A stretch of DNA of 64,000 nucleotides from Mycolicibacter heraklionensis (GCF_001021505.1 NZ_LDPO01000014.1:1-64000), one strand, 5' to 3'; counted from the first letter of the stretch, positions 36,784-45,569 are shown. Notes: generated by a model not told the origin, from the letters alone. Numbers and translations are program-made.

Positions 36784-36964
36784 GACCTTGTTGATACCCC
36801 GAGCCAGGCTCCATTCGGGGGCTGACCCAGGGTTTTCCAGCGAAATACAAGGGATTTCCCTGTATCGGGAAAGGTAAGCACTTCACTAGTTTTTTCCCAG
36901 TAGGCGCTCAGCATCGACTCATGGTCGTGGGGAGCGAGGCACGCTTTCTGGGGAGGTTTTCGCA

Positions 36965-37795
36965 ATGGCCCAAGGTATTCGTCCGCTGACCACACTCGGC
37001 GTGACGTTGGCGAGCGCGAGCATGATCGCGGCCGGCCCGGGAGTGTTCTCGGAGCCACCGCAACTGACGACCCATGCCGTCACATCCATAGAACTGTTGG
37101 CCAGCCAGGACGAGATCTGGGATGCCCTCGGTTCGACCGACCTTGTCCAGGTGCTTCAGGCGTTTGGGCTTCCGCTGCTGATCGGCGGCAACTTCGACTT
37201 CGACTCTTTCGAGGGCGTCCAGCAATATGTCACCGCGGCCAGCGAATGGCTGAAGACCAACGGCGAACTCGTCGTCTCGTGGGGCAGCATGCTCGAACCG
37301 TGGATCTCGCCCATCGGGGTCTCGGGCGTCGACGACTGGCTGGGCAATGAGTACACGATGTTCAGCTCGATGCTGGACGCCGACTGGGATCCGGCGGCTT
37401 GGCTTGCGTCGGTCTACCCGGACCACCCGGATTACTTCTACGCCCCCATCGCCGACTTCGACCTCGGCTGGGTGTACTCGATGCTCGGCGCTCCAGAGGA
37501 GGCATTCGCGCCGCTCAACGAGCTGTTCGGCCTGGAGTCGAGCCTCGTCAGCGGCTACCTCAACGAATTCCTGTTCGCCCTGGTTGCGCCGGTCGGCATC
37601 GCCGCGCAGGTTCTGGCCGGCGATTTCGACCTGACCGACTCCACCCTGATGGACAGTCTGGTCACCGGATCCTGGGAAGAATTCACGCAGCCTGCGGTGG
37701 ACTCGTTGAACGGCCAGATCCAGGACATTGTGGGCAGCCTGCAGGGCATGGACGGGACGGACTTCCTGCTGAGTCTGCTGAGCTTCTTAGGCTAA
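36965..37795 (+). CDS. Exported protein of unknown family
   Basis: This 276-residue protein has a signal-peptide-like N-terminus (TTLGVTLASASMIAAGPGVF) and a THAVTSIELLAS segment. The rest is mainly helical and aromatic/acidic (VSWGSMLEPWISP, FDLGWVYSMLG), ending in a hydrophobic LLSLLSFLG. The N-terminal layout recalls mycobacterial exported proteins annotated GjpA-like, but I cannot assign a function. The gene stands alone, behind a structured AT-rich leader with competing hairpins (for example TTTCCC/GGGAAA at 36855-36872) and before a strong terminator. Confidence 0.7.
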   Translation: MAQGIRPLTTLGVTLASASMIAAGPGVFSEPPQLTTHAVTSIELLASQDEIWDALGSTDLVQVLQAFGLPLLIGGNFDFDSFEGVQQYVTAASEWLKTNGELVVSWGSMLEPWISPIGVSGVDDWLGNEYTMFSSMLDADWDPAAWLASVYPDHPDYFYAPIADFDLGWVYSMLGAPEEAFAPLNELFGLESSLVSGYLNEFLFALVAPVGIAAQVLAGDFDLTDSTLMDSLVTGSWEEFTQPAVDSLNGQIQDIVGSLQGMDGTDFLLSLLSFLG

Positions 37796-37823
37796 GCGGC
37801 AGCGGCCCAGTTCGGGGGCGATC

Positions 37824-37863
37824 GACGTCCTTCCCGCGGCGACACCGTCGCGGGAAGGACGTC
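37824..37863 (+). terminator. Strong 15-bp hairpin terminator
   Basis: Arms GACGTCCTTCCCGCG and CGCGGGAAGGACGTC pair perfectly over 15 bases around a 10-base loop. The hairpin is 28 bases after the stop of the exported-protein gene and separates it from the next gene. Confidence 0.85.
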
Positions 37864-37901
37864 CACCTCCCAGCTCACCCGATAGGGCAGGATCAACGGC
37901 T

Positions 37902-39020
37902 ATGGATCTGCTCTGGGCGAATCGCGCCGAAAGCGCCGAGGCCGCCGTCACCACGAGACACCTCAAGTCGCTCTGGCACCTGCCGGGCACCCAGCTGGGC
38001 GTCGTCGCCTGGCCGCCGATCCGGCGCGCTCCGCACTGGCACTACTGGTGGCAGGCGCACCTGCTGGACTGCCTGGTCGACGCCCAGCTGCGTGACCCGC
38101 AACCCGAGCGGGTGACCCGGATCAAACGGCAGATCCGCACCCACCGGCTGCGCAACGTGGGTCGCTGGACCAACGCCTACTACGACGACATGGCCTGGCT
38201 GGCGCTCGCGATCCAACGCGCGGCCGGCGTCACCGGTATCGACCGGCACCGCGCCCTGGCCACCCTGACTCGTGAGCTGACCGACTCGTGGATGCCCGAA
38301 GCCGGCGGCGGCATTCCGTGGCGCAAGGACGAGCAGTTCACCGCCCCTTTCTTCAACGCCCCCGCCAACGGTCCGGCCGGGATCTTTCTGGCCCGCGAGC
38401 CCGGGTGGCTGGAGCGTGCCCAGCAGATGGGTGACTGGATCGACGCCACCCTGATCGACCCGGACACCGGCCTGGTGTTCGACGGCATCAGGGAGGGTTC
38501 GCTGGTGCGCGCTGAGTACACCTACTGCCAGGGCGTGGTGCTCGGGCTGGAGACCGAACTGGCGGCGCGCACCGGCGCGGAACGGCACTCCGCCCGCGTG
38601 CACCGGCTGGTGGCTGCGGTGAGCAAGCGGATGGCCCCGGGCGGGGTGATCAAGGGCGCCGGGGGTGGCGACGGCGGGCTGTTCGCCGGCATCACCGCCC
38701 GCTACCTGGCACTGGTCGCCACCGCGTTGCCGGGGGAGTCCGCCGCCGACGCCGAGGCACGCGACACCGCCGGCAAGCTGGTGCTGTCGTCGGCGAAGTC
38801 GGCGTGGGATTACCGGCAATCGGTGGACGGGCTGCCGTTGTTCGGGGCGTTCTGGGACCAGATCGCCGAGGTGCCCCGGGCCGACGGCGCGGTGGCCACC
38901 TCCATCGCTGGTGCGGTACGCGAATCCGAGATCCCCGAACGCGACCTGTCGGTGCAGCTGGGCGGCTGGATGCTGATGGAGGCCGCGCACAACGTCGCGG
39001 CCCGCGCGCCGGCTCGGTGA
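37902..39020 (+). CDS. GH76-type glycoside hydrolase (Rv0365c-like)
   Basis: This 372-residue protein is an (alpha/alpha)6-barrel of the GH76 family, whose members are endo-alpha-1,6-mannanases. The adjacent catalytic Asp pair is in YYDDMAWLALA near residue 95, and aromatic sugar-binding residues (HWHYWWQAHLLD) lie upstream. There is no signal peptide, so it would act in the cytosol, possibly on mannan or lipomannan fragments. It corresponds to Rv0365c. Its TGA stop is the first TGA of repeat copy 2. Confidence 0.82.
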   Translation: MDLLWANRAESAEAAVTTRHLKSLWHLPGTQLGVVAWPPIRRAPHWHYWWQAHLLDCLVDAQLRDPQPERVTRIKRQIRTHRLRNVGRWTNAYYDDMAWLALAIQRAAGVTGIDRHRALATLTRELTDSWMPEAGGGIPWRKDEQFTAPFFNAPANGPAGIFLAREPGWLERAQQMGDWIDATLIDPDTGLVFDGIREGSLVRAEYTYCQGVVLGLETELAARTGAERHSARVHRLVAAVSKRMAPGGVIKGAGGGDGGLFAGITARYLALVATALPGESAADAEARDTAGKLVLSSAKSAWDYRQSVDGLPLFGAFWDQIAEVPRADGAVATSIAGAVRESEIPERDLSVQLGGWMLMEAAHNVAARAPAR

Positions 39021-39074
39021 CTCTGCGCTGAGGGCGCGGCCTACTCGGAGTTCTGCGCCGTGAGCGCAGAGTCA
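39018..39074. repeat. TGACTCTGCG inverted-repeat element, copy 2
   Basis: Arms TGACTCTGCG and CGCAGAGTCA bound a 57-base element. Its left end provides the TGA stop of the GH76-type gene. Its right part encodes the last residues (DSALTAQNSE and stop) of the convergent DedA protein, so it lies inside coding DNA on both sides. Confidence 0.85.
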
Positions 39075-39727
39075 GTGTCGGCCGACGGAGTGCGGCGGCT
39101 GCGGTAGGCCTTCGCCGCGGCGATGAACGCCGGAATCATCGACACGAACAGGATCACCAGGATGATCTTTTCCAGGTTCTCGTGGACGAACGGCACGTTG
39201 CCCAGGAAGTAGCCCAGCGTGGTCACCCCGCCTCCCCAGAGCACACCGCCGACGATGTCGAACGCCAGATACACCGGGTAGCGCATGTAGGACACGCCGG
39301 CGACTGGGGGCACGAACGTCCGGACGAACGGCGCGAACCGGGCCAGGATGATCGCCCACGGCCCGTACTTCTCGAAGAAGGCGTGCGACTCGGTGACGTA
39401 GTGCTTCTTGAAGAAGCGGGAGTCTTCCTTCTTGAACAGCGCCGGGCCGATCCGTCGGCCGATGAAGTAGCCGCACTGATCGCCCAGCACCGCCACGACC
39501 GCCACTGCCGGCGCCAGTATCCAGATGTCGGGGGCCAGTCCCTTGGCGGCCAGCAGACCACCGGTGAACAGCAGTGATTCACCCGGCAGCAGCGGAAACA
39601 GCAGGCCGGTCTCGATGAAGACCACGACCAGGATGGCCGGCAGCACCGCGCCGTGGAAGATGCCCCCGGCGCCCAGCCAGTACATCGGGTCCAGTAGCTG
39701 CGGCATCGCGACCGCGGTGGTGCTCAT
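39041..39727 (-). CDS. DedA family membrane protein (Rv0364-like)
   Basis: This 228-residue multi-helix DedA/VTT-domain protein shows the family stretches LPGESLLFTGGLLAA, YFIGRRIG and FAPFVRTFVPPVAGVSYM (the conserved Arg/Pro re-entrant loop). DedA proteins are thought to be lipid flippases or proton-coupled transporters. The C-terminal tail is encoded by repeat copy 2. It is divergent from fba. Confidence 0.88.
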   Translation of the reverse strand: MSTTAVAMPQLLDPMYWLGAGGIFHGAVLPAILVVVFIETGLLFPLLPGESLLFTGGLLAAKGLAPDIWILAPAVAVVAVLGDQCGYFIGRRIGPALFKKEDSRFFKKHYVTESHAFFEKYGPWAIILARFAPFVRTFVPPVAGVSYMRYPVYLAFDIVGGVLWGGGVTTLGYFLGNVPFVHENLEKIILVILFVSMIPAFIAAAKAYRSRRTPSADTDSALTAQNSE

Positions 39728-39813
39728 GACGCACCAACATACCGGGGGCTGCGAGTGAAACCGTCCCTGCGATACTCGATGTCACTTTCGTTCAGCCAGG
39801 AGGAGAGAGTTCC

Positions 39814-40845
39814 ATGCCCATCGCCACCCCCGAGGTCTACGCCGAGATGCTGGGCCGCGCCAAGGAGAACTCGTACGCGTTCCCGGCGATCAACTGCACG
39901 TCGTCGGAGACCATCAACGCGGCGATCAAGGGCTTCGCCGACGCCGGCAGCGACGGCATCATCCAGTTCTCCACCGGCGGCGCCGAATTCGGATCCGGGC
40001 TGGGTGTCAAGGACATGGTGACGGGTGCGGTGGCGCTGGCCGAGTTCACCCACGTGATCGCCGCCAAGTACCCGATCAACGTGGCACTGCACACCGACCA
40101 CTGCCCGAAGGACAAGCTGGACGGGTTCGTGCGGCCGCTGCTGGCGATCTCGGCGGAACGGGTCAAGGCGGGCGAGAACCCACTGTTCCAGTCGCACATG
40201 TGGGACGGCTCGGCGGTGCCGATCGACGAGAACCTGACCATCGCCGAGGAGCTGCTGGCCAAGGCCGTGGCCGCGAAGATCATTCTCGAGGTGGAGATCG
40301 GCGTGGTGGGCGGTGAAGAGGACGGCGTGGAAGCCGAGATCAACGAAAAGCTCTACACCTCACCCGAAGACTTCGAGAAGACCGTCGCCGCCCTGGGTGC
40401 GGGTGACAAGGGCCAGTACCTGCTGGCCGCCACCTTCGGCAACGTGCACGGCGTCTACAAGCCGGGCAACGTCAAGCTGCGCCCCGACATCCTGGCGCAG
40501 GGCCAGAAGGTGGCGTCGGCCAAGCTCGGCCTCGCTGAGGGCTCCAAGCCGTTCGACTTCGTCTTCCACGGCGGCTCGGGTTCGCTGAAGTCCGAGATCG
40601 AGGAGGCGCTGCGCTACGGGGTGGTGAAGATGAACGTCGACACCGACACCCAGTACGCATTCACCCGTCCGATTGCCGCGCACATGTTCACCAACTACGA
40701 CGGTGTCTTGAAGGTCGACGGCGAGGTCGGCAACAAGAAGACCTACGACCCGCGCAGCTACCTCAAGAAGGCCGAGGCCGCCATGACCGAGCGGGTCATC
40801 GAAGCCTGCAACGACCTCCACAGCGCCGGCAAGACCCTGGCCTGA
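39814..40845 (+). CDS. fba: Class II fructose-bisphosphate aldolase
   Basis: This zinc aldolase of glycolysis and gluconeogenesis cleaves fructose-1,6-bisphosphate. The 343-residue protein has the zinc-ligand His in LHTDHCPKDK, the Glu-rich loop EVEIGVVGGEEDG, further zinc-binding His residues in TFGNVHGVYKPG and VFHGGSGS, and the phosphate-binding MNVDTDTQYAF. AGGAGGAGA precedes the ATG. It corresponds to Rv0363c. The IS element begins 13 bases after its stop. Confidence 0.98.
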   Translation: MPIATPEVYAEMLGRAKENSYAFPAINCTSSETINAAIKGFADAGSDGIIQFSTGGAEFGSGLGVKDMVTGAVALAEFTHVIAAKYPINVALHTDHCPKDKLDGFVRPLLAISAERVKAGENPLFQSHMWDGSAVPIDENLTIAEELLAKAVAAKIILEVEIGVVGGEEDGVEAEINEKLYTSPEDFEKTVAALGAGDKGQYLLAATFGNVHGVYKPGNVKLRPDILAQGQKVASAKLGLAEGSKPFDFVFHGGSGSLKSEIEEALRYGVVKMNVDTDTQYAFTRPIAAHMFTNYDGVLKVDGEVGNKKTYDPRSYLKKAEAAMTERVIEACNDLHSAGKTLA

Positions 40846-40942
40846 GTCGTTGATGCGATGAAGGGGCGGGGCCTCCGCTCCTCGTGACGTTCCCGGCGGA
40901 TGCTGGGGGTGTCACTACCAATCACGTGTTGGGAGGCCCCTA

Positions 40943-41969
40943 ATGAGCGAGTATGCCGGAAAACAGTTCGTCGGGATTGACCGACCTGCATCGACAGCGT
41001 TCGGTGATCGTCCGTCAAACCGATACCGGGGAGCAGCTGTCGGCGATACGGATCGTCAACGATCCGGTGGCGTTGGCGTTGGAGATCGAGCGTGCCGGGC
41101 CGAATCCGGAGGTGGTGCTCGAAGCTACCTACGGCTGGTACTGGGCGGTCGATCTCCTGCAGGCCTCGGGTGCCAATGTTCATCTGGCGCATCCGTTAGG
41201 TGTCAAAGGGTTCCGGTACCGACGAGTCAAGAACGACGTGCGTGACGCGGGCGATCTGGCGGATCTGCTGCGGATGAACCGGTTACCGGAGGCCTGGATC
41301 GCCCCGCCGGCAACACGGGAATTGCGTGAACTGGTCCGCTACCGCGCGAAGCTGGTGGCCCTGCGATCGGGGCTTAAAGCACAGGTGCATGCGGTCTTGG
41401 CCAAGGCCGGGGTGTTGATCGTGGCAACGGATCTGTTCGGCACCGCTGCCCGCAAGCGCCTGGAACGCACCCCGCTATCTGGCGTGTATGCCCAGCGGGT
41501 GGCCTCACTGCTACGCCTGATCGACATCCTCGATATCGAGCAGGCCGCCCTGTCCGAGCGCATCGCCACAGAGTTGCAACACCACGCCGGTTACCGCGCG
41601 ATCCAACAACTGCCGGGTGTGGGACCGGTCCTGGCGGCCGTGTTCGTGGCCGAGATCGGCGACGTGCACCGCTTCCCTGGCCCAGCGCAGCTGTGTTCGT
41701 GGGCTGGGCTGACACCGCGGCACTACGAGTCCGACACCGTGGTGCATCGCGGGCACATCACCAAGCAGGGATCCAGGCTGGTGCGCTGGGCGGCCGTCGA
41801 GGCGATCCAGCACAAGACCACGGCAAAGATCGGAGTCGACAAAGACCGGATCGCGGCCCGGCGCGGCAGGAATATCGCCAAAGTCGCCGCGGCCCGCAAG
41901 CTGCTCACCCTGGTCTTCTATGGCCTGCGCGACGGACATGTCCGGGCCCTGGCCAAGGACGCAGCGTGA
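40943..41969 (+). pseudogene. IS110 transposase, frameshifted by a 4-base duplication
   Basis: The natural start is ATG 40943 (MSEYAGKQFVGID). GACCGACC at 40979-40986 is a tandem duplication of GACC that throws the frame just after the first catalytic Asp. The remainder continues in another frame as LHRQRSVIVRQTD through the DEDD RuvC-like domain (VVLEATYGWYW, NDVRDAGDLADLL) to the Tnp_20 domain (LPGVGPVLAAVFVAEIGD) with its Ser-containing KQGSRLVRWAAVE motif. Removing four bases restores a normal ~340-residue transposase. The alternative ATG at 40953 in the second frame lacks the first Asp. It is probably inactive unless frameshifting or a sequencing error explains it. Confidence 0.8.
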
Positions 41970-42110
41970 GAAATCCGGGTGCGGTATGTGCGTGGTCGCC
42001 GCAGAGTCTGGCCTCCCCGCCTGGGGCATGGCCGTGGCGTTGATTGACCCCGCGTATCGCACGCCGCACCGCTCCATGCCCTGCCTGATGGCCTGGGCGA
42101 AGGGATGACC

Positions 42111-42288
42111 GGCAGCCCGGAACAACCCGGGCCCTGCCTATGCCTAATCCGGCATCACACTGGAGAGCCGCATCACCCACAACCGCAATACCGAGCTTGC
42201 CGTTCTCGGCTCTGCGCCGATTCTGCGCTGAAACGGGTCGCCGTCAAGACCGTTCGTCCTCGCTACGCTGCGGGCGCTGCGTCTTGAC
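42111..42288 (+). ncRNA. Candidate bridge-RNA-like structured region of the IS right end
   Basis: The non-coding right end of the element contains a hairpin GGCAGCCCGG/CCGGG-CC-CTGCC with an AACAAC loop (42111-42138). A second 8-bp stem GTCAAGAC/GTCTTGAC spans 42243-42288. IS1111-type elements are reported to carry their bridge RNA in this end. That an RNA is made here is an inference, and the boundaries are approximate. Confidence 0.35.
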
Positions 42289-42380
42289 CCCACCCCTTAT
42301 TCAGCGCTGCCCGCACATATCCCGAAACCGAACAAACCGCAGCACACCAACCCCTTGACCGGACCCCACCCCTTCAGGGA

Positions 42381-42437
42381 TGACTCTGCGTCCACGGCGG
42401 GGAAGTTCGAGTAAGCCCCGCCGTAGGCGCAGAGTCA
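42381..42437. repeat. TGACTCTGCG inverted-repeat element, copy 3
   Basis: TGACTCTGCGTCCACGGC at the left and CGTAGGCGCAGAGTCA at the right bound 57 bases, four bases after the IS end and 10 bases before the end of the next minus-strand gene. The inner GGCGGGG/CCCCGCC lengthens the stem, making this the most symmetric copy. Confidence 0.85.
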
Positions 42438-42447
42438 ACGAACCTTG

Positions 42448-43284
42448 CTAGCTGCCGTGCGACTGGCAGATCTTCCACTGGTCGTCGCGGAACTGTAGGT
42501 CGAAGCTGCGAGTTGAGCGCACCCGCGGCTCGTAGGCCATGAAGGCGGTCACGTTGGCTTCGGCCTGACCGTCGTTGACGACGACCTCATCGATGCTGGC
42601 GACAACCGGGTACTGCTTGGCCGCCGCGATCCGCCGATAGGTGTCGTCCCAGGCCTTCTGGTCGTAGTTGACGTAGCGGTCGCGGATGTCGCCGCAGGTG
42701 AGGCTGCGCAATGCGGCCAGATCACCGTTCTGCATGGCGATGTCGAAGTTCTGGATCGTGGCACGCACATGTTCTTCCTGCGAGGCGGCCTGCCGAGTGT
42801 CGCGAGTCAGCCACAGCGTGCCCAGCACCGCGATCACCGCGAGCGCCAGAATGATCAGGATCACCGCCATCACCCAGCCCCAGCTGCGTGAGACGGTGGA
42901 CGGCAGTTTGCCGCCGACCCGAGCCGGGATCTGTTGCGGTATCGCCTTTCCCGAGTCATCGCCTTGTTGGGCGATCAGTTCGGTGTCCGCGTCGCCCACC
43001 GACGGGATGACCTCGGTGTGCCCGGCGTCGAATCCGGGTGCGGTAAAGCGGCGTTCCGGTGATCCGTCGGGTCCGGGTTCCTTGGGCGTGGCCTCGGTGG
43101 TGATCACCTCGGTGACGGCGTCGGCTTCTGCCGGCGTCTCCGCCAGGACGGCCGTCGCGGTCTCGTCCTCGCCCGAGGTGACGGGCTGCGCCTCGGTGAC
43201 CTGCTCGTCGCCGTCGGGCTGCTCGGTGGGAGCGGCGCCGCCTTCGGTCGGCTCGGTGTTGTCCGGTTCCGGTGGGTTCGGCAT
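42448..43284 (-). CDS. Single-pass membrane protein with extracytoplasmic NTF2-like domain (Rv0361-like)
   Basis: This 278-residue protein has an acidic, Pro/Thr/Glu-rich cytosolic part (1-135), one transmembrane helix (WGWVMAVILIILALAVIAVLG) and an outer domain of about 110 residues. Two cysteines there (LTCGDIRD and WKICQS) could form a disulfide. The outer domain has the length and pattern of Mce-associated or NTF2-like domains. ATG 43284 is preferred; a TTG six codons upstream is in frame. Position matches Rv0361. Function unknown. Confidence 0.75.
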   Translation of the reverse strand: MPNPPEPDNTEPTEGGAAPTEQPDGDEQVTEAQPVTSGEDETATAVLAETPAEADAVTEVITTEATPKEPGPDGSPERRFTAPGFDAGHTEVIPSVGDADTELIAQQGDDSGKAIPQQIPARVGGKLPSTVSRSWGWVMAVILIILALAVIAVLGTLWLTRDTRQAASQEEHVRATIQNFDIAMQNGDLAALRSLTCGDIRDRYVNYDQKAWDDTYRRIAAAKQYPVVASIDEVVVNDGQAEANVTAFMAYEPRVRSTRSFDLQFRDDQWKICQSHGS

Positions 43285-43393
43285 GAGTGGCTGATCCTCC
43301 AATGTCCGCCCGGCTGATTCGGATCGGCTGGCGCCAGTTTACTGAGCAAGGCGCCGGCCTGCTGGAGTGGCTGGCCATGGACGGCACGGCAGA

Positions 43394-43819
43394 ATGAACG
43401 ATGTGATTCACACCGGTGATCTCCTGCGCCCCGATCCGATCCTGCTGCCCGGCGACCCCGACGCCGAGGCCGGCCTGCGGGCCAACCAGGACCCCACGAC
43501 TGTCGCGGCCGCACATCCGGCTGCCTCGGTGGCATGGGCGGCGCTGGCCGAAGCGGCATTGGCCGAGGACAAAGCGGTCACCGCCTACGCCTACGCGCGC
43601 ACCGGTTACCACCGGGGCCTGGACCAGCTGCGCCGCAACGGGTGGAAGGGCTACGGCCCGGTGCCATACGCGCATGAGCCCAACCGTGGCTTCTTGCGGT
43701 GTGTGGCCGCGCTGGCGCGAGCCGCCGACACCATTGGGGAGACCGACGAGCAGGTGCGCTGTCTGGCTCTGCTCGACGACTGCGACCCCGGCGCGCGCTC
43801 TGCGCTGGGGTTGAGCTGA
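43394..43819 (+). CDS. DUF3151 family protein (Rv0360c-like)
   Basis: This 141-residue soluble helical protein begins at ATG 43394 (MNDVIHTGDLLRPDPILLPG). It contains AYAYARTGYHRGLDQLRRNGWKG and PVPYAHEPNRGFLRC, strongly conserved across actinobacterial DUF3151 proteins. TPR-like helical packing is likely. No function is known. A frame extending to 43367 lacks a signal for translation, so the shorter start is used. Confidence 0.82.
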   Translation: MNDVIHTGDLLRPDPILLPGDPDAEAGLRANQDPTTVAAAHPAASVAWAALAEAALAEDKAVTAYAYARTGYHRGLDQLRRNGWKGYGPVPYAHEPNRGFLRCVAALARAADTIGETDEQVRCLALLDDCDPGARSALGLS

Positions 43820-43840
43820 CCCAGGGCGAGCCCTAAGTCA

Positions 43841-44728
43841 TCAGCACCCGAGTGGGCAGCGACCACCCTGTCCGGCAGGTTCCACCTGCACGGTGGCGTG
43901 GGTCAGCCCGCGGGCGGCCAACACGGCCCGCGCGTCGGCCAGCACGCGGCCGGCGTCGGCGCTGGTGCCCAGGTGGGCGGTGGCCATGTCCTGGCCCGGA
44001 GCCAACGTCCAGACGTGCAGGTCATGCACGTCGGTGACGCCGTCGACGGCGGCGAGCGCCGCGCGGAGTTCGGCGACGTCGATGTGGCTCGGTGAGGCCT
44101 CCGACAGGATCCGCAGGGCCGCCCCGGCCAGCGCGAACGCGCGCGGCAGCACCCACAGCGCGACGAAGACCGCGACCACCACGTCGGCGTACGGCCATCC
44201 GGTGGTGATCGTGACCACACCGGCGATCAGCACGCCCACGCTGCCGACGGTGTCGGCGATCACCTCCATGTACGCGCCCCGGACCGCGAGACTCTCGGCA
44301 GAGTGGGACCGCAACAGCAAGGCGACGCCGATGTTGACGGTGATCCCGGCGACGGCGACCACGATCATCGGCACACCGGGCACGTCCGGCGCGGTGCCGA
44401 TGCGGCGGATCGCCTCGGTGAGGATGAACGTCGCCACCCCGATCAGCAGCACGGCGTTGGCCACCGCGGTGAACACCTCGGCGCGGTGCCAGCCATAGGT
44501 GCGCGACGGTGAGGTGCTGCCGCGCCGGGCCAGCATCACCGCCACCACCCCCATGAACAGCGCGGCCAGGTCGGTCAGCAGATGGCCGGCATCGGCCAGC
44601 AGCGCCATCGAGTTGATGGTGATGGCGGTGGTCAGTTCGATGGCGAAGAACGCCGTCAGGATCGCGGCGCCGACGACCATCCGGGAAAGCCGGGTGTCGG
44701 TGTGACGGTGATCGTGACCGGCGCCCAT
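43841..44728 (-). CDS. Cation diffusion facilitator (CzcD/ZitB-like)
   Basis: This 295-residue, six-helix metal/proton antiporter has a His-rich N-terminus (HDHRHTD) and the helix II metal motif ALLADAGHLLTD. A second Asp-containing helix (YMEVIADTVGS) and a C-terminal cytosolic domain with DVHDLHVWTLAPGQ follow. Such proteins export Zn2+, Co2+ or Cd2+. TATATT stands 8 bases before the ATG and a 14-base palindrome lies 15-28 bases upstream of the start codon. It is not part of the M. tuberculosis order I recall, so it may be an insertion. Confidence 0.92.
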   Translation of the reverse strand: MGAGHDHRHTDTRLSRMVVGAAILTAFFAIELTTAITINSMALLADAGHLLTDLAALFMGVVAVMLARRGSTSPSRTYGWHRAEVFTAVANAVLLIGVATFILTEAIRRIGTAPDVPGVPMIVVAVAGITVNIGVALLLRSHSAESLAVRGAYMEVIADTVGSVGVLIAGVVTITTGWPYADVVVAVFVALWVLPRAFALAGAALRILSEASPSHIDVAELRAALAAVDGVTDVHDLHVWTLAPGQDMATAHLGTSADAGRVLADARAVLAARGLTHATVQVEPAGQGGRCPLGC

Positions 44729-44743
44729 GGGAGCTGAATATAT

Positions 44744-44757
44744 GCGGACCGGTCCGC
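44744..44757. promoter_or_regulatory. GCGGACCGGTCCGC palindrome upstream of CDF gene
   Basis: A perfect 14-base palindrome directly upstream of the -10-like TATATT of the CDF gene. A metal-responsive repressor could bind here; none is encoded nearby. Confidence 0.35.
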
Positions 44758-44773
44758 GCGGCGGCTTGGAACT

Positions 44774-45559
44774 TTAGAACCAGGCGCTCCAGAACTGCGT
44801 CAGGCTCAAACCCCACGACACCAGCAGGCGCGGCACGTCGAACAGGTCGAAGAACCACAACACCAGCGAGAAGAACTTGTGGTTCAGTGCGGGCGATGCC
44901 AGCAGCAGCATCAGCAGCACCAGCAGACCCCACTGCTGGAACGGCGCCACGGCGCGGCGGGTCGCCGGACTCAGGTGCGGCTCCAGTGCGCCGTAGCCGT
45001 CGAGCCCCGGTATCGGCAGCAGGTTCAGCACCACCGCGGTCAACTCCAGGAAGCCCAGGAACGCCACCCCGGACCAGAACACCGGGTGCGCGGGATCGTA
45101 GAGGGTTCGCGTGGCGCCCAGCAGCAGCACGGCCAGCACCAGGTTGGCCGCCGGACCCGCCAGGCTGACCAGGGTGCGTCGTCGTGGCGTCATGAACGAC
45201 GTCTGCACGTAGACCGCCCCGCCCGGCAGCCCGATGCCGCCCAGCAGGATGAACAGCATCGGCAGCACCAGGGACAGCCCCGGATGGGTGTAGCGCAGTG
45301 GGTTGAGGGTCAGATAGCCGCGCATCTCCACCCCGTGGTCACCGAACCGCCAGGCGGTGTAGGCGTGGCCGAACTCGTGCAGGCACAGCGAGACGAGCCA
45401 GCCGGCGATCACGAACACGAACACCCCGGCGTAGGCGAGCGGCCGGATCTCTTCGCCTGCCCGCCAGGCCAGCGCGCCGCCCAGGGCAGTCAGGGCCACT
45501 AGTGCCAGGAAGACCGGGCTGGGCCGTACCGCCTGGCCGCGCAGGGGACGCACGTTCAC
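44774..45559 (-). CDS. M50-family membrane zinc metalloprotease (Rv0359-like)
   Basis: This 261-residue, multi-helix site-2-protease-type protein has the HExxH motif HEFGH at H61-H65 and the second metal-binding motif LNLLPIPGLDG. It would cleave membrane or signal proteins within the bilayer; no PDZ domain is present. A longer frame starts with TTG 45580, but GTG 45559 has TAGGTT 7 bases before it and avoids overlap with the preceding gene, so I prefer it. It corresponds to Rv0359. Confidence 0.88.
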   Translation of the reverse strand: MNVRPLRGQAVRPSPVFLALVALTALGGALAWRAGEEIRPLAYAGVFVFVIAGWLVSLCLHEFGHAYTAWRFGDHGVEMRGYLTLNPLRYTHPGLSLVLPMLFILLGGIGLPGGAVYVQTSFMTPRRRTLVSLAGPAANLVLAVLLLGATRTLYDPAHPVFWSGVAFLGFLELTAVVLNLLPIPGLDGYGALEPHLSPATRRAVAPFQQWGLLVLLMLLLASPALNHKFFSLVLWFFDLFDVPRLLVSWGLSLTQFWSAWF

Positions 45560-45569
45560 GCCCGTGAAC

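Larger units (their letters stand above)
40859..42376 (+). mobile_element. IS110-family element (IS1111-like layout)
   Basis: TGAAGGGGCGGGG at the left edge and CCCCACCCCTTCA at the right edge form imperfect inverted ends about 1.5 kb apart. The element has a transposase frame starting 84 bases in, and about 400 bases of non-coding DNA downstream of the transposase. Short inverted ends and a long downstream non-coding end fit the IS1111 subgroup of IS110. It lies between fba and the Rv0361-like gene, where M. tuberculosis has mgtE. The exact ends are approximate, and no target duplication is expected. Confidence 0.7.

Noticed and set aside
42105..42360. Short plus-strand frames downstream of the transposase
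   Set aside because: Composition is not protein-like and the region is structured; treated as non-coding IS end.
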